A stretch of 64,000 nucleotides of DNA. Source: Littorina saxatilis. Its lineage: Eukaryota > Mollusca > Gastropoda > Littorinimorpha > Littorinidae. Both the position numbers and the translations under genes were made by a program. Shown piece after piece: positions 24,749 through 36,783 of this stretch. Where the stretch lies: assembly GCF_037325665.1 (NCBI RefSeq), contig NC_090254.1, positions 19,720,588 to 19,784,587 on the forward strand. The letters run 5' to 3'. Positions within the stretch are counted from its first letter, which is position 1. Each line of letters opens with the position of its first letter. The notes under the pieces were generated by a model, which was not told the origin of the DNA, did not search any database, and saw only the letters and a list, made by a program, of their open reading frames with translations.

Positions 24749-25265
24749 CGTTGCTCGGGTAGAAGCTGATGTGTGTGCAGTACAAGTTTAATAATCAGTC
24801 TTCGCCGGTCCAGGCATGAAAAGCGACGGAGGGCGTTAGTGACCTTGTAATCACAATGTATTCTCCAGATATTGTGAAGGGAGAAAGGGAGAGAGAGAGA
24901 GAATTTGGGGCTTAACGTCCTCTCAGGTAGCTGGGACCTATTTTGGGACATGATTTGGTTATACGCTGTATTGGGGGGTGGGAGGAGGGGGGAGTGGGCC
25001 GGAGAATGATGGGTTGGAGTTGTTTGGATGTTAAAAGTTGTTTGATAAAAGGGTTTGTTATAAAATGTTATTTCTTTTTGTGCGATATGAGCACGTACCC
25101 TTCGCCACGCGAGACACTTTGTGGGGGAGGGGGGATTAAAAGAGGTTTTTGATTCTTTATTATTTCCAAAGTTGTGTTTAAAAAATTGATAATATTTCAG
25201 AGCCACTCTGATAAAAAGTTTTAAGAGTCCAGTTACTTCAAATTGAAGTTGATATGCCTCAGCAA

Positions 25266-25573
25266 CCCGGCACGGTTGGCCTAGTGGTAAGGCGTCCGCC
25301 CCGTGATCGGGAGGTCGTGGGTTCGAACCCCGGCCGGGTCATACCTAAGACTTTAAAATTGGCAATCTAGTGGCTGCTCCGCCTGGCGTCTGGCATTATG
25401 GGGTTAGTGCTAGGACTGGTTGGTCCGGTGTCAGAATAATGTGACTGGGTGAGACATGAAGCCTGTGCTGCGACTTCTGTCTTGTGTGTGGCGCACGTTA
25501 TATGTCAAAACAGCACCGCCCTGATATGGCTCTTCGTGGTCGGCTGGGTGTTAAGCAAACAAAACAAACAAAA
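25266..25573 (+). mobile_element. tRNA-derived SINE, full length
   Basis: The head has A-box (ttggcctagtggtaaggc) and B-box (gggttcgaacccc). The tail is an AAC-rich run. A perfect 12-bp duplication, atgcctcagcaa, flanks it at 25254-25265 and 25574-25585. This family has a different body from the other SINEs in the window. Confidence 0.92.
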
Positions 25574-25689
25574 ATGCCTCAGCAATTTACATATATACAG
25601 AGTTTGCCTTGCCTTTAAACATATAACATATATATACAACATAGATCTTTCATTCTGTCATTCGTACCATAAAAAATAATAGAGTAAAA

Positions 25690-27480
25690 AGGATTGGGAC
25701 GCGTACCCACTGTACGCACAGGGAGGTGGGGGGATGGACCGGTTGGGAGCCTTTTTGGACGCGGCGGGAGAAAGGGTCGCGCCGGTCACTTTTATAGTGG
25801 TTGTGTTGCACAGTTCCATCGTTCGCTTAAAGAGGCAGGATCTCTCAGCTATAATATAGACGCCCGTTCAGATCAGGAGAATGGGGATGAAGGGTAGTAG
25901 TGTGACGGGAGAGGAGGGTGGGAAGGAGTATAGATAGGGAGAGGGGGGGGGGGGGGCGTCCGGTTTCACAGAAGCACAAGGAAGCTTTTTCGGACACAGC
26001 CTGTTGTTTTTGGGTTTTTTGTGTTTTTGTGTGTGTGTGTGGTGGCCATGGGAGTCAGGTTTTTTTCTGAGATATAAGGGCTTACAAGCGTAGTTGTCTT
26101 CTTTTACAATCTTACATTAAAATTTTTAAAAGCCGTTGGCTTTTATAAGTATCCCGCTTTTTGTGTTCACGGCAAGTTTTAAGGGGACACGACACCGACT
26201 AAACAAACCAAGGCGTTTCTTATTGACCCTACTTTCCATATGAAAAAATCTCTGACGTCAATAGCGAAACAAAGGTTGAGAAACGTCATAATGCGAATAA
26301 TGACGTCACGTTCAAATTCTGTCGCTTCTTCATTTTGGACATCAAAGCCAAACAGGACATCAGAGCCTTGTTCTTCTACACTGATCATAGCTGCCCTGTC
26401 CAAATGTGGCTTCTTCTGCATGTCTCGCGAGGAACTAACAAACAATTTCGAAAACAAAGTTTGTCTCGGTGACTTCGTCATTTCAGCAGTAGAAATTGAC
26501 TCGTAAAATCACCACCACGCCAGGTAGGCCTATTCTACGTCATTAAGCTGATTTTACAGCTATTTGGCGACAGTCAAATAGAGCGAGGAAGTTCATGTAA
26601 GCTATACTGTGCGAAAGCTGTCAAGGCGCGTTGTACAGTTTGTTTGAAGGTCTGAATTGTTTTCTTGGAAAGAAAAAGAGAAAAAAGACACAATGGAAGA
26701 ACAAGAAAAACAGACAGACAGACAGACAGACGGTTAGACAACCCCACCCCCCACCCCCCACCCCCACTCCACACACACACACACACACACACATACACGC
26801 ACACACGCACACACACACACACACACACACATACACACACATACACACACACACACGTGGGAAAAGTGTGAATGGCCCTTTAAGCAAGATGATGGATCTT
26901 CAAATCCAAATAATCCGGGAAGAGGATGGCGGAATAGAGAAGGGTGTGAGGGGTTTTATGCATGTTACCATGTAGTGTGTGTGTGTGTGTCCTAGTCGTG
27001 GTCCTAGTCCAAACAGGCTGTGTTTTGTCCCTGCCAATGGGTTCGTTGGCCCTGCTCTACTATAGACCGGGGGAGGACGGAGGGGGGAATTGGGGGTGAG
27101 GGGGGGGGGGGCGAGGAGGGGCGGGAGGGATATGGTATGCAGGAAGAGAATGGTTAGATGGGAAAGTGTGACATACTAGTAAGACGGGGGCAAGACAGAG
27201 GAGGATAGGAGTGAGAGGGGGGGGGGGCGAATAGGGGCGGGAGGGATATGGTATGCAGAGTTCGGAAAGTGTGACCTAAGGGGGGGGGGGCAAGACAGAG
27301 GATGGGGGGGGGGGGGAGGCGAGAGATGTTCTCTGTATTACACAGGCAAACTTGAAAGCTTTCTAGTCCACAGTTATAAGCGTTCAGGAAGAAAAGGATG
27401 AAAGGTAGGAGAGGGTGAGGGTGGAGGATGTCCTCAGTCTTCCACGGGCAAACAGAAGCGTTTTACTTCCCAGCAGGGCG
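25690..27480. other. G-rich diverged duplications, no gene seen
   Basis: Segment 25840-25990 resembles 27835-28010 (both contain ataata-tagacgcccgttc-type sequence and poly-G). Two tandem units of about 150 bp lie at 27060-27330 (cgggagggatatggtatgc twice). A CA array lies at 26770-26858. Confidence 0.5.
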
Positions 27481-27827
27481 GGGATGTAGCTCAGTCGGTA
27501 GCGCGCTGGATTTGTATCCAGTTGGCCGCTGTCAGCGTGAGTTCGTCCCCACGTTCGGCGAGAGATTTATTTCTCAGAGTCAACTTTGTGTGCAGACTCT
27601 CCTCGGTGTCCTCGGTGTCCGAACACCCCCGTGTGTAAACGCAAGCACTAGACCAAGTGCGCACGAAAAAGATCCTATAATCCATGTCAGAGTTCGGTGG
27701 GTTATAGAAACACGAAAATACCCAGCATGCTTCCTCCGAAAGCGGCGTATGGCTGCCTAATCGGCGGGGTAAAAACGGTCATACACGTAAAATCCGTGGG
27801 AGTTTCACCCCACGAACGAACAAACAA
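27475..27827 (+). mobile_element. tRNA-derived SINE, full length, with a matching empty site in the window
   Basis: The head gggatgtagctcagtcgg has an A-box and a weaker B-box (gagttcgtcccc). The 3' domain contains cccagcatgcttcctccg and ends in an AAC-rich tail. The 10-bp duplication acttcccagc flanks it (27465-27474, 27828-27837). The inverted copy of this region keeps a single acttcccagc (complement at 54941-54950) with no SINE. Confidence 0.95.
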
Positions 27828-28145
27828 ACTTCCCAGCCATAATATAGGCGCCCGTTCGGGAGAATGGGGATGAAGGATAGTAGTTTGACGGTAGTAGAGA
27901 TCGAGTGGGAAGGGGTAGAGAAACGGAAAGGGGGAGGGGATGTGCATGGGTGGTCGGGGGTGGTGGTGGGGGGGGGGGGTGTCCTGTTTTACAAAAGCAA
28001 AATGAAGCTGTCTAGATCACAGCCGTATAATAAGGCGTTTATTCATGACAACATGGCTCAGATACCCAATCAGCTCAGGACGGTATCACAGCTGCGGGTT
28101 AAAGTTGTCTTGAACCGCATATAAATCAACAAGAGATGAGTCGTA

Positions 28146-28264
<119 letters not shown>

Positions 28265-28469
28265 CCTATAATATAAATGTATGGCCTCAAGCGGGACAAC
28301 CATGCACGATTATCATTGTACGATGAAGATCGATGTTCTGCCGATCTGACTCTTCGGAGGCTCGCCGAGGGGCTGTTGTCGGGGTATACTTGTATCATGA
28401 TTTTAGCAAGGAGTAGACTTTGAAGTGAAATACAGAAGACCTCCCAGTATTAATTCAGTCCAAATACGG

Positions 28470-29260
28470 TACAGGGTGACCCCCCAAAAGGTGCAACCCA
28501 CAACAATGCTAAAACTTCTACATCTGCTGGCCGAGTTACTTCGGTGTAAATTAACTTCAGCTTATGCATGTGACAAGTGCTTTGACTTTTGTGCAATTTC
28601 AAAAAGAGTTTTCAAATGCGGGGATCGGGGAACAGCACGAGGTTTGAAAATGAGCGGCAGCTAAACTAACCCGGTTTAAGCCCTCCAGATTGTTACCTTT
28701 TTGGTTATCTGAAGGATCTAGTATACCATTACCAACATCAGACAATCAGTGACTTGAATGGATTAATAACAGGCAGGAGGATCTGGCCTTTTCCCATGGA
28801 GGAATGATGAATTTTGAGTGCCATTGTGAAAGTGTAACTTTACAGCGAAAGGTGTCATTCTTCCAGTAATTTGAATTAAGGAAAATATCTTCATTGTCGT
28901 TGAACTTCAGTTTTTCACGGCCATTCCACAAAGTTTCCAGTCTGTAGGTAAAATGGTCCAACTTTTACCTTCTCTCCAAAGTGTGTTCCAAATTACTCCT
29001 CCTAAATTGTCAATGACACCAACGCTTTCCTGTCTAGGAATTGCCCTGGACCTAGCTGTAACTGCTTTCTTCAGGTCTCCGATGATCTTGTGGGTGAAGG
29101 GAGTGTTTTTGTATACTCAGATATTCAGATGATACAAGTCTGGAGGTTTAAATCGGGTAAGTATGGCTACCGTTCAATGTCAAACCTTGTACTGTTGAGT
29201 CGATCCCAACATTCGAAAACCTTTTTTGAGATTGCATATTTTGTACCCAGAGGGCGAAAG
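28470..29260. mobile_element. Diverged inverted-repeat element
   Basis: About 28595-28690 is repeated inverted at about 29140-29240 (phrases like gcaatttcaaaaagagtttt, and tctggaggtttaaatcggg on the other arm). The left end cagggtgaccccccaaaa matches the MITE family at 2.7-3.0 kb. Noncoding. Confidence 0.55.
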
Positions 29261-29374
29261 CGGTATGAATGTATGATGGCTAAAATTGTATTATAGAAAA
29301 GAATGAGAAGCGTACTAAAAACAGATTAGTTTAGTTATGGTTGTGAATGTTTTCTGCACTAAGCAGTATTTTAG

Positions 29375-29387
29375 GCGTTTTGTTTAA
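29375..29387 (+). CDS. First 13 bases of a candidate exon interrupted by a TTAA transposon
   Basis: An acceptor (cagtattttag) is followed by gcgttttgttTAA, where the transposon begins. The frame would continue directly at 32685. Inference from matching phase only. Confidence 0.3.
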
Positions 29388-29817
29388 AGGGCAGCTGTCG
29401 GGTTGCCTGGTCTCAAAAATGCGCGGAGTCGCGTGCAAAAACGCGTTTAAGAGTTTTCCGAGTTGATTCAACTAAAGACTGTTGATTTGGTCCAGAAGAA
29501 GACACTTTCATCATTAGTTTGAAACCATTAAAATGCGTGAAACTTTCTGCTAGTTCTCACAATCCGCAAAAAAACGAAGCAGTTGGCAGGCCGAAACGAC
29601 TCAAAATCCGCGACCGACAACTCTGTCAGCACAAGAAAGACGCCGCGGCGTTAGCCTTGCTGTGACGTCACTCGAGGAAGCCGATAAGGCCGCTGTGAAG
29701 TTTACAGTACAATGTAGACTACAGCTGGACATCTGTAATGCTGTACGCGTGATTGATTCTTGCACAAAGTAAAGTATTAGGATGGTGGTATCTTCTCAAG
29801 ACCCACGTTCCCATTTT

Positions 29818-31220
29818 TATATTTAGTCAAGTTTTGACTAAATATTTTAACATCGAGGGGGAATCGAAACGAGGGTCGTGGTGTATGTGCGTGTGTCTGT
29901 CTGTCTGTCTGTCTGTCTGTGTGTGTGTGTAGAGCGATTCAGACTAAACTACTGGACCGATCTTTATGAAATTTGACATGAGAGTTCCTGGGTATGAAAT
30001 CCCCGAACGTTTTTTTCATTTTTTTGATAAATGTCTTTGATGACGTCATATCCGGCTTTTCGTGAAAGTTGAGGCGGCACTGTCACGCCCTCATTATTCA
30101 ACCAAATTGGTTGAAATTTTGGTCAAGTAATGTTCGACGAAGCCCGGACTTCGGTATTGCATTTCAGCTTGGTGGCTTAAAAATTAATTAATGACTTTGG
30201 TCATTAAAAATCTGAAAATTGTAAAAAAAATTAAAAATTTATAAAACGATCCAAATTTACGTTTATCTTATTCTCCATCATTTGCTGATTCCAAAAACAT
30301 ATAAATATGTTATATTCGGATTAAAATCAAGCTCTGAAAATTAAATATATAAAAATTATTATCAAATTTTTTTTTTCGAAATCAATTTAAAAACACTTTC
30401 ATCTTATTCCTTGTCGGTTCCTGATTCCAAAAACATATAGATATGATATGTTTGGATTAAAAACACGCTCAGAAAGTTAAAACAAGTCGCGTAAGGCGAA
30501 AATACAATATTTAGTCAAGTAGCTGCCATTTTTCAGCAAGACCGTATACTCGTAGCATCGTCAGTCCACCGCTCATGGCAAAGGCAGTGAAATTGACAAG
30601 AAGAGCGGGGTAGTAGTTGCGCTAAGAAGGATAGCACGCATTTCTGTACCTCTCTTTGTTTTAACTTTCTGAGCGTGTTTTTAATCCAAACATATCATAT
30701 CTATATGTTTTTGGAATCAGGAACCGACAAGGAATAAGATGAAAGTGTTTTTAAATTGATTTGGACAATTTAATTTTGATAATAATTTTTATATATTTAA
30801 TTTTCAGAGCTTGTTTTTTATCCGAATATAACATATTTATATGTTTTTGGAATCAGCAAATAATGGAGAATAAGATAAACGTAAATTTGGATCGTTTTAT
30901 AAATTTTTATTTTTTTTTACAATTTTCCGATTTTTAATGACCAAAGTCATCAATTAATTTTTAAGCCACCAAGCTGAAATGCAATACCGAAGTCCGGGCT
31001 TCGTCGAAGATTACTTGACCAAAATTTGAACCAATTTGGTTGAAAAATGAGGGCGTGACAGTGCCGCCTCAACTTTCACGAAAAGCCGGATATGACGTCA
31101 TCAAAGACATTTATCAAAAAAATGAAAAAAACGTTCGGGGATATCAATCCCAGGAACTCTCATGTAAAATTTCATAAAGATCGGTCCAGTAGTTTGGTCT
31201 GAATCGCTCTACACACACAC

Positions 31221-31251
<31 letters not shown>

Positions 31252-31553
31252 CACACACACACACACACATACACCACGACCCTCGTCTCGATTCCCCCCT
31301 TTACGTTAAAATATTTAGTCAAAACTTGACTAAATATAAAAAACGAAGAGAGGTACAGAAAAGCGTGCTATCCTTCTCAGCGCAACGAATACCCCGCTCT
31401 TCTTGTCAATTCCACGGGCACTGCCTTTGCCACGGGCGGTGGAGTGACGATGCTACGAGTATACGGTCTTGCTGCGTTGCGTTGCGTTCAATTTCATTCT
31501 GTGAGTTCGACAGCTACTTGACTAAATATTGTATTTTCGCCTTACGCGACTTG
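29818..31553 (+). mobile_element. Helentron-like element, copy C, split by copy D
   Basis: Starts at the stem-loop end tatatttagtcaagtttt, runs to 30482 (agaaagttaaaa), and resumes after copy D at about 31339 (aacgaagagaggtacag), ending cgcgacttg at 31553. Its GT microsatellite sits near 29890-29930. Confidence 0.85.
30483..31338 (-). mobile_element. Helentron-like element, copy D, inserted in copy C
   Basis: Complete from caagtcgcgtaaggcgaa to ttgactaaatata, opposite in orientation to its host copy. It lacks about 30 bases just inside the first end. A CA/CAGA array lies at 31211-31270. Confidence 0.88.
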
Positions 31554-31977
31554 TCTCTTCTTTGATCTGACCGACTGCAACCTTTACAAGTCATTTCTAA
31601 AGTGGTTCACATGCTGTTGCTACTCCTCCAGTCCACCCGGTTAAACCATAAAGTTGCTCAACCACAGACCCTCGTGTCCCTGGTCAGCAGACACTGTACA
31701 CTTATGAAGAAGGTCCGCTTGAGGTGTCACACCAATTACCGTGTACGTGTGAGGTACTGAATTCAAGACAAAAGCCAACTCTGTCGGTGGGAAAATCTAG
31801 GAAAGAGATGATGATAATACATCTTCAGTTACTCACTCAAGTAGATAGACGAGATAAGATAAAGGGAAGAGAGACGGAGACAAAGATGAAACAGTGGATC
31901 TAGTGTGGAAAATGGGGGAGGGGGGTTCGGCCGCAAAAAAATCAGATGAATTTGTCAAACTGTGTTTGTGATGGTTA

Positions 31978-32057
<80 letters not shown>

Positions 32058-32112
32058 TAACACGTATGTGTGTGTGTGTCTGTGTATATGTGTGATAACA
32101 CGTGTGTGTGTG

Positions 32113-32147
<35 letters not shown>

Positions 32148-32684
32148 CTGTGTGTCTGTGTGTGTGTGTCTGTGTGTGAGTGTGTTTGTGTGTGTGTGTT
32201 TGTGTTCCTCGACGCGTGACAATATCTGCCAATAAGTTGAACAAAAACAGGGTTCAAGTGGAACAAAAGCAGGAGGGGGACGGAAGACATGTTATGAACT
32301 CCGTTTTTTACTGCGAAATTTTGGCCTGGGAGAAGTCACCCCATCCTAAGTTTCTCTTCACCTACCCGTGAAGTATGCTTGAGGGCTTGACTAGACAACC
32401 CGATTGCGCCCATTACACGGCATAAAGAGAGCACCGTTCAACCCGGCCGATTCCGCGGCTGACGTCACGCGTCCAAGGGAAGTAATTTTCGAGCGGGCTG
32501 CATTGACTCGGCCAAGAATGCAAACTTTCTTCGATTAAAGACATTGTAGCATGTCTAAAGTCTTCGGACTTGTGTTATCAAGCTGTCAAAATCACCAAGT
32601 AACTTTTAAGTATAGTTTCAGTTACATGATGACTCATTCTAAGGAACAGATTTTGAGAGCCACAACCCGACAGCTGCCCTTTAA

Positions 32685-32776
32685 GGACAATCACTCAAGA
32701 AAACTTGATTTCAACGAAAATGTGACTACGTTGGAGAAAAAAAATTGTAAAAACACTAAAGATACGCAGTCCATAG
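32685..32776 (+). CDS. Candidate exon, remainder after the transposon
   Basis: Open frame DNHSRKLDFNENVTTLEKK and on, ending tccatag before a gtatgc donor in phase 1. Together with 29375-29387 it gives 105 bases, 2 + 34 codons + 1. It joins in phase to 33113-33330. Product unrecognised. Confidence 0.35.
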
Positions 32777-33112
32777 GTATGCTATCCACAAAAACTGATT
32801 TTTTAGACTCTCTTTAACTTTAGGGGAAACGTGCATAATGACTAGATGTATCGCGAAGAAGTACGAGAACAAAATAAAAGGGTACCCTTGTACTCAGTGT
32901 TTACGCGCCCCAGACTTTTCCATTTCTGACAGTCACGGGCCCCAGTCTTCCCTTGTTACGTGCCCCAGGCATTGAAACTTTTCTCTAACCTCCATTTTCA
33001 TGTATTTTTTAGCTAGTTTTACGTGACAGTAGTTGGAGGTTTTTGCATTTCAGTCAAGTAACGCAGGCTTGTTCTTTCTTCAAGTTGTTACAGTTAAACA
33101 CATAAATTTCAG

Positions 33113-33330
33113 ATGCACACTACGGTCACTCTGATCATGAGCTCTTTGACGATGTTATTAACCACGCTGTTAATGCCCATAGTGACAACGAACTTACAAT
33201 ACGGGTTCTCACACTAAATTCACAGACTGGGAAAAGATCGTACGTACAGAAAGATTTTAAAGTGTTCCCATCAATTCTTCAAAAGCATGTTAAAACTTTG
33301 ATTGCGAAAGAAACCACACACAAAATTTGA
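33113..33330 (+). CDS. Candidate terminal exon, unrecognised product
   Basis: Acceptor cataaatttcag, then two bases, 71 codons and TGA. Segments: AHYGHSDHELFDDVINHAVN, then LTIRVLTLNSQTGKRSYVQ, FPSILQKHVKTLIAKE. There is no ATG near its start, so it can only be a spliced exon. Codon use and residue mix look like real protein. Its phase fits the donor at 32777 (G + AT gives Asp). No domain that I know; helical and charged. An A-rich tract follows at 33340-33435. Confidence 0.45.
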
Positions 33331-33453
33331 AATCGCGTATGATGCTGCAAACAAAATAAAATTTCCAGCAATTTCAAAAAAAATAAAAAATAAAAAAAAC
33401 ACAAGAGAAAGAAAATAAAAAATAAAAAATAAGGTGTAGTAAAAAGAAGTTAA

Positions 33454-34386
33454 AGGGCAGCTGTCGGGTTGCCTGGTCTCAAAAATGCGCGGAGTCGCGT
33501 GCAAAAACGCGTTTAAGAGTTTTCCGAGTTGATTCAACTAAAGACTGTTGATTTGGTCCAGAAGAAGACACTTTCATCATTAGTTTGAAACCATTAAAAT
33601 GCGTGAAACTTTCTGCTAGTTCTCACAATCCGCAAAGAAACGAAGCAGTTGGCAGGCCTGTACGCGTGATTGATTCTTGCACAAAGTAAAACATTAGGAT
33701 GGTGGTATCTTCTCAAGACCCACGTTCCCATTTGTGACCCTCCACCACGAAATGAGTCGCATGTCACCTCGCGCGGTTCTGCGCTAGGCTTGATATAAGT
33801 CCGGAGAGTGTATGGTAACAGCGTGAGGGTCACCTTAGTCACAGGCTTATAACTCAAACAGTTTTCGCTCTTTTCTAAAACGGGTCTCACCACTGGATAG
33901 AGCATAAAAACTTCTTTAGGAAAATGTAAAAATATGAAAATCATACAAAGGTGACATGCGACTCATTCCGTGGTGGAGGGTCACATTTTCTCTTCTTTGA
34001 TCTGACCGACTGCAACCTTTACAAGTCATTTCTAAAGTGGTTCACATGCTGTTGCTACTCCTCCAGTCCACCCGGTTAAACCATAAAGTTGCTCAACCAC
34101 AGACCCTCGTGTCCCTGTAGACAGACACTGTACACTTATGAAGAAGGTCCGCTTGAGGTGTCACACCAATTACCGTGTACGTGTGAGGTACTGAATTCAA
34201 GACAAAAGCCAACTCTGTCGGTGGGAAAATCTAGGAAAGAGATGATGATAATACATCTTCAGTTACTCACTCAAGTAGATAGACGAGATAAGATAAAGGG
34301 AAGAGAGACGGAGACAAAGATGGGAGAGGGGGGTTCGGCCGCAAAAAATCAAAGATGAATTTGTCAAACTGTGTTTGTGATGGTTA

Positions 34387-34417
<31 letters not shown>

Positions 34418-34459
34418 ATAACACGTATGTGTGTGTGTGTCTGTGTATATGTGTGATAA

Positions 34460-34490
<31 letters not shown>
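33454..34490. mobile_element. TTAA DNA transposon K2, right end missing
   Basis: TTAA at 33450-33453, then the same left terminal repeat as K1 and about 1 kb collinear with K1. It lacks about 110 bases that K1 has at 29610-29735 and contains a MITE where K1 has Helentron-like copies. Similarity fades in the GT arrays at 34390-34610, and no right terminal repeat was found. Confidence 0.75.
33733..33985. mobile_element. MITE, 37-bp terminal inverted repeats
   Basis: Ends tgtgaccctccaccacg and its complement, 36 of 37 positions matching. The flanks repeat two bases (tt). A second copy lies at 45841-46080. Confidence 0.92.
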
Positions 34491-34494
<4 letters not shown>

Positions 34495-34756
34495 CACGGT
34501 GTGTGTGTCCCACGGTGTGTGTGTGTGTGTGTCCCACGGTGTGTGTGTGTGTGTGTGTGTGTGTGTGCCACGGTGTGTGTGTGCCACGGTGTGTGTGTGT
34601 GTGTGTGTGTGTCTGTCTGTTTCTTTATCTGTGAGACACGAAGAGGGTGGGGATGGGTAGACAGCAAATAGAGGAAGAGAAACAGAGATTATGTGTGTTA
34701 GGGGTTAATTTCAATGCCACTTTCATGCGCATAGGTAACACACACACACACACACA

Positions 34757-34823
<67 letters not shown>
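34388..34823. repeat. GT arrays with CCACGG interruptions, then a CA array
   Basis: GT runs broken five times by ccacgg-type hexamers at 34494-34590; a (CA)n array follows at 34740-34823. Confidence 0.95.
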
Positions 34824-34825
<2 letters not shown>

Positions 34826-35377
34826 GCCTTCAAAGATGTCGAGCACTCAAAATTTAGAAAAGGGAAACACCACACTTTATGTACATAGCACACATATTAA
34901 AGGCTGAATAACTTAGATTCTTCTTTTTCTTCTTCGTCCATGGGCTGAAACTCCCACGTTCACTCATGGTTTTTTTTAACGAGTGGGTTTTTACGTGTAT
35001 GACCCCGTTCAGGCAGCATACGCCGATTTCGGGGGAAGCATGCTGGGTATTTTCGTGTTACTATAACCCAATAAACATGCCAGAACTGGGCCACTGCTGG
35101 CTTTTTGCTGGCAAGTTTGGTAAAGCTGGCCATAAAAAAACCAACACTGGGCCAATTATGGTTTGCCAACAAAGGCCCAGTTATGGCTTGCCATCACTGG
35201 CCCATCTCTGGCATTCCAGTAATATTGTCGGCCAGTAAAATGCCTTAATTGGCCCACTGTTGGCACGCCATTGGTGGCCCAGTGCTTGTTTGCCAGCATT
35301 GGGCCATAGGTGGCGATTTGCTGGCAATTATAGGTGGGTTTTTGCTGGCACGCCAGCAGTGGGCCAATGCTGGATAA

Positions 35378-35811
35378 TTGCTGGCAAGAAGATCTGCGAC
35401 AGCACAGCGGTATGACTTTCTCACTTGGAGTGACGTAATGTACAAACAAATGTCGAAATATCTTGACGTCACTCGTGATGATGACGCATTGTCAACTAAA
35501 TCCGGCCCGCGGTGGTTCTGCAGATGTCCGGTTATTTGTTTTGCATTCAACTTCAAGGAATTTCCAAAGCACCTTCTTCGATTTCAGTACGCGTCCGATC
35601 TCCTCCGGCTAGAAGCAAGCGTGGTGAGTTTCACAAACAGTTGTGTGAGCAGGTCGTCGCAACGGCGTTAGATCTAGTATCTTCTTGTTCTTTTCCTCCG
35701 TTGTCGGTCTTTTTTTCAACTTTCTTCTGCTGGACGTTTGAGTCAGTTCGCAAAATATAATAGACTTTAAGAAGTCGTCCTCTCTGTAAGAAAGAATCTG
35801 CGCGCGCACGC

Positions 35812-35849
<38 letters not shown>

Positions 35850-35903
35850 CCGCGCGCGCGGTTGTGTGTGTGTGTGTGTGTGTGTGTGCGCCCGCGCGCG
35901 CGG

Positions 35904-35935
<32 letters not shown>

Positions 35936-36305
35936 CTTTTTCCTTTCTTTGTGTGATTGAGTTTGTTTTGTCTCTGTCAAAAGAAAAGCACCATAGGCAT
36001 TACCATAAGCTTACTTGTAACCAAACAAATTGCATCTTGTGAATGTTGACATTGAGTATGTGTCTATTCACTCCAGGACAAAGATTTGTGCAAGTGTCTG
36101 ACTGCCCAACTGGATAAGATGCAGCTCGCCTGGGTCTCAGTTCCTGAGAGAAACGCAAGAGAGCTGTCCGAGACAACGTAAGCTTCGCAGGTTAGATCAA
36201 AATACATATTCCTGTTGACCCCTTACTTCTGCTTGGCATTTTAGTCAGTTCAGAAAATATGATAGATTACAAGAAGTCGTCCTCTCTGTGAGAATGCCTC
36301 TGTGT

Positions 36306-36356
<51 letters not shown>

Positions 36357-36464
36357 CGCGTGTGTGTGTGCGCGTGTGTGTGTGTGAGCGCGCGCGCGTG
36401 CGTGCGTGCGTGTGCTGTTTGCTTGCATGCCTGCGTGTATGCTTGCGTTTGTTTGGTTGTTTGG

Positions 36465-36538
<74 letters not shown>

Positions 36539-36783
36539 TATGGAATAATGAATTAAAACCAACAAAACTCGTTTGCTTTCATGTTTCAAGAGGTGAACGG
36601 CAGGAGGACTTGAGAGTTTCAATGGCTTACCGTAGGCTACGACGTCAGGACAAAGAAAAGAAGCGTTATCTCAACGTTGCGGATGCGAACAGAGAAATGA
36701 CAGAATCAAGACAATCCTACGGAGGTTTACTGGGAAGTGAACAAGAAACATTCCTGCCTTTGGTCATCATGTCTCGAGTGTGA
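35378..36783 (+). CDS. Three-exon ORF carried by the transposon, about 179 residues, function unknown
   Basis: Exons 35378-35623, 36077-36177 and 36591-36783. Donors gtgagt and gtaagc, acceptors cactccag and gtttcaag. Phases fit (0, then 2), and only this frame is open in the middle exon. Segments: [72 protein letters not shown], and an end PLVIMSRV. The C-terminal half is basic and likely helical. An aataaaataaa signal follows at about 36801. CRE-like tgacgtca and tgacgtaa lie within exon 1. The first intron and the stretch before exon 3 contain duplicated sequence (agaagtcgtcctctctgt twice). It could be a captured host gene or an accessory transposition protein. Confidence 0.5.
35810..35932. 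repeat. GT array with CGCG interruptions (transposon intron 1)
   Basis: Three GT blocks separated by gcgcccgcgcgcgcgg; a second GT tract lies at 36300-36538 in intron 2. Confidence 0.95.

Larger units (their letters stand above)
29388..32680. mobile_element. TTAA-flanked DNA transposon K1 (Kolobok/piggyBac type), carrying nested elements
   Basis: The ends are perfect inverted repeats of about 18 bp (agggcagctgtcgggttg), with TTAA at 29384-29387 and 32681-32684. It carries two nested Helentron-like copies (29818-31553), leaving about 1.56 kb of its own sequence. No transposase frame, so non-autonomous. GT arrays at 31980-32055 and 32100-32205. Confidence 0.85.

Noticed and set aside
26174-26890. 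TTAA transposon with ends near 26181 and 26883
   Set aside because: Both spots have TTAA-like sequence next to GGG, but the ends do not match as inverted repeats.
30050-30062. CRE-like tgacgtca as a promoter element
   Set aside because: It is part of the Helentron-like consensus and repeats with every copy; no gene start nearby.
31833-32290. Long His/Thr and Cys/Val open frames, also at 34.3-34.9, 36.2-36.6 and 44.7-45.2 kb
   Set aside because: Products of GT/CA and TC arrays.
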